5,418 nucleotides of DNA from Oscillospiraceae bacterium (GTDB lineage Bacteria > Bacillota > Clostridia > Oscillospirales > Ruminococcaceae). Positions within the stretch are counted from its first letter, which is position 1, and each line of letters starts with the position of its first letter. The translations under genes and the position numbers were made by a program. The notes beneath the pieces are model-generated. The model was given only the letters and a program-made list of their open reading frames with translations. It searched no databases and was not told the DNA's origin. Positions 5,404-5,418 of this stretch are shown piece after piece. The DNA lies in assembly GCA_018110855.1 (NCBI GenBank), contig JAGBFZ010000274.1:1-5418 (forward strand), written 5' to 3'.

Positions 5404-5418
5404 TCAATCTGAAAGACG

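Overview
The window looks like chromosomal DNA of a low-to-moderate GC Gram-positive anaerobe, most likely a Clostridia/Ruminococcus-like Firmicute. The reasons are strong GGAGG-type ribosome binding sites, sigma-A type promoters with a TATAAT -10 box, an AT-rich intergenic region, and gene families typical of that group (YfhO membrane protein, YmfI-like reductase, split ThrE exporter, an SRSYK-type small protein). The taxonomic statement is inference from protein style, not a database result.

Layout: (1) bases 1-536, minus strand: the N-terminal 178 codons of a Nudix hydrolase of the ADP-ribose pyrophosphatase type, cut by the left window edge. It has a perfect Nudix box but lacks the proline expected in ADP-ribose pyrophosphatases. 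(2) 537-772: a divergent intergenic region with two well-formed back-to-back promoters, a 9-bp inverted repeat centred between their -35 boxes, and a small hairpin in the Nudix leader. (3) 773-3583, plus strand: a 936-residue YfhO-family polytopic membrane protein. (4) 3600-3893: a 97-residue basic, tryptophan-rich protein of unknown function with a GTG start. (5) 3907-4626: a short-chain dehydrogenase whose active-site segment looks like YmfI (EF-P 5-aminopentanone reductase) rather than a generic FabG. (6) 4648-5403: the N-terminal-type half of a two-gene ThrE threonine/serine exporter. Its partner half is expected just past the right edge.

The four plus-strand genes are tightly packed (gaps of 16, 13 and 21 bases, no visible terminator), so they are probably one operon read from the promoter at 674-702. 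The functions do not form one obvious pathway: cell-surface glycosylation, an unknown small basic protein, a probable translation-factor modification enzyme, and amino-acid export. I see no CRISPR, mobile element, tRNA or rRNA. The most notable points are the uncharacterised small protein, the YmfI-like signature, the altered Nudix substrate motif and the symmetrical divergent promoter region. I do not see convincing evidence of a wholly new multi-gene system.
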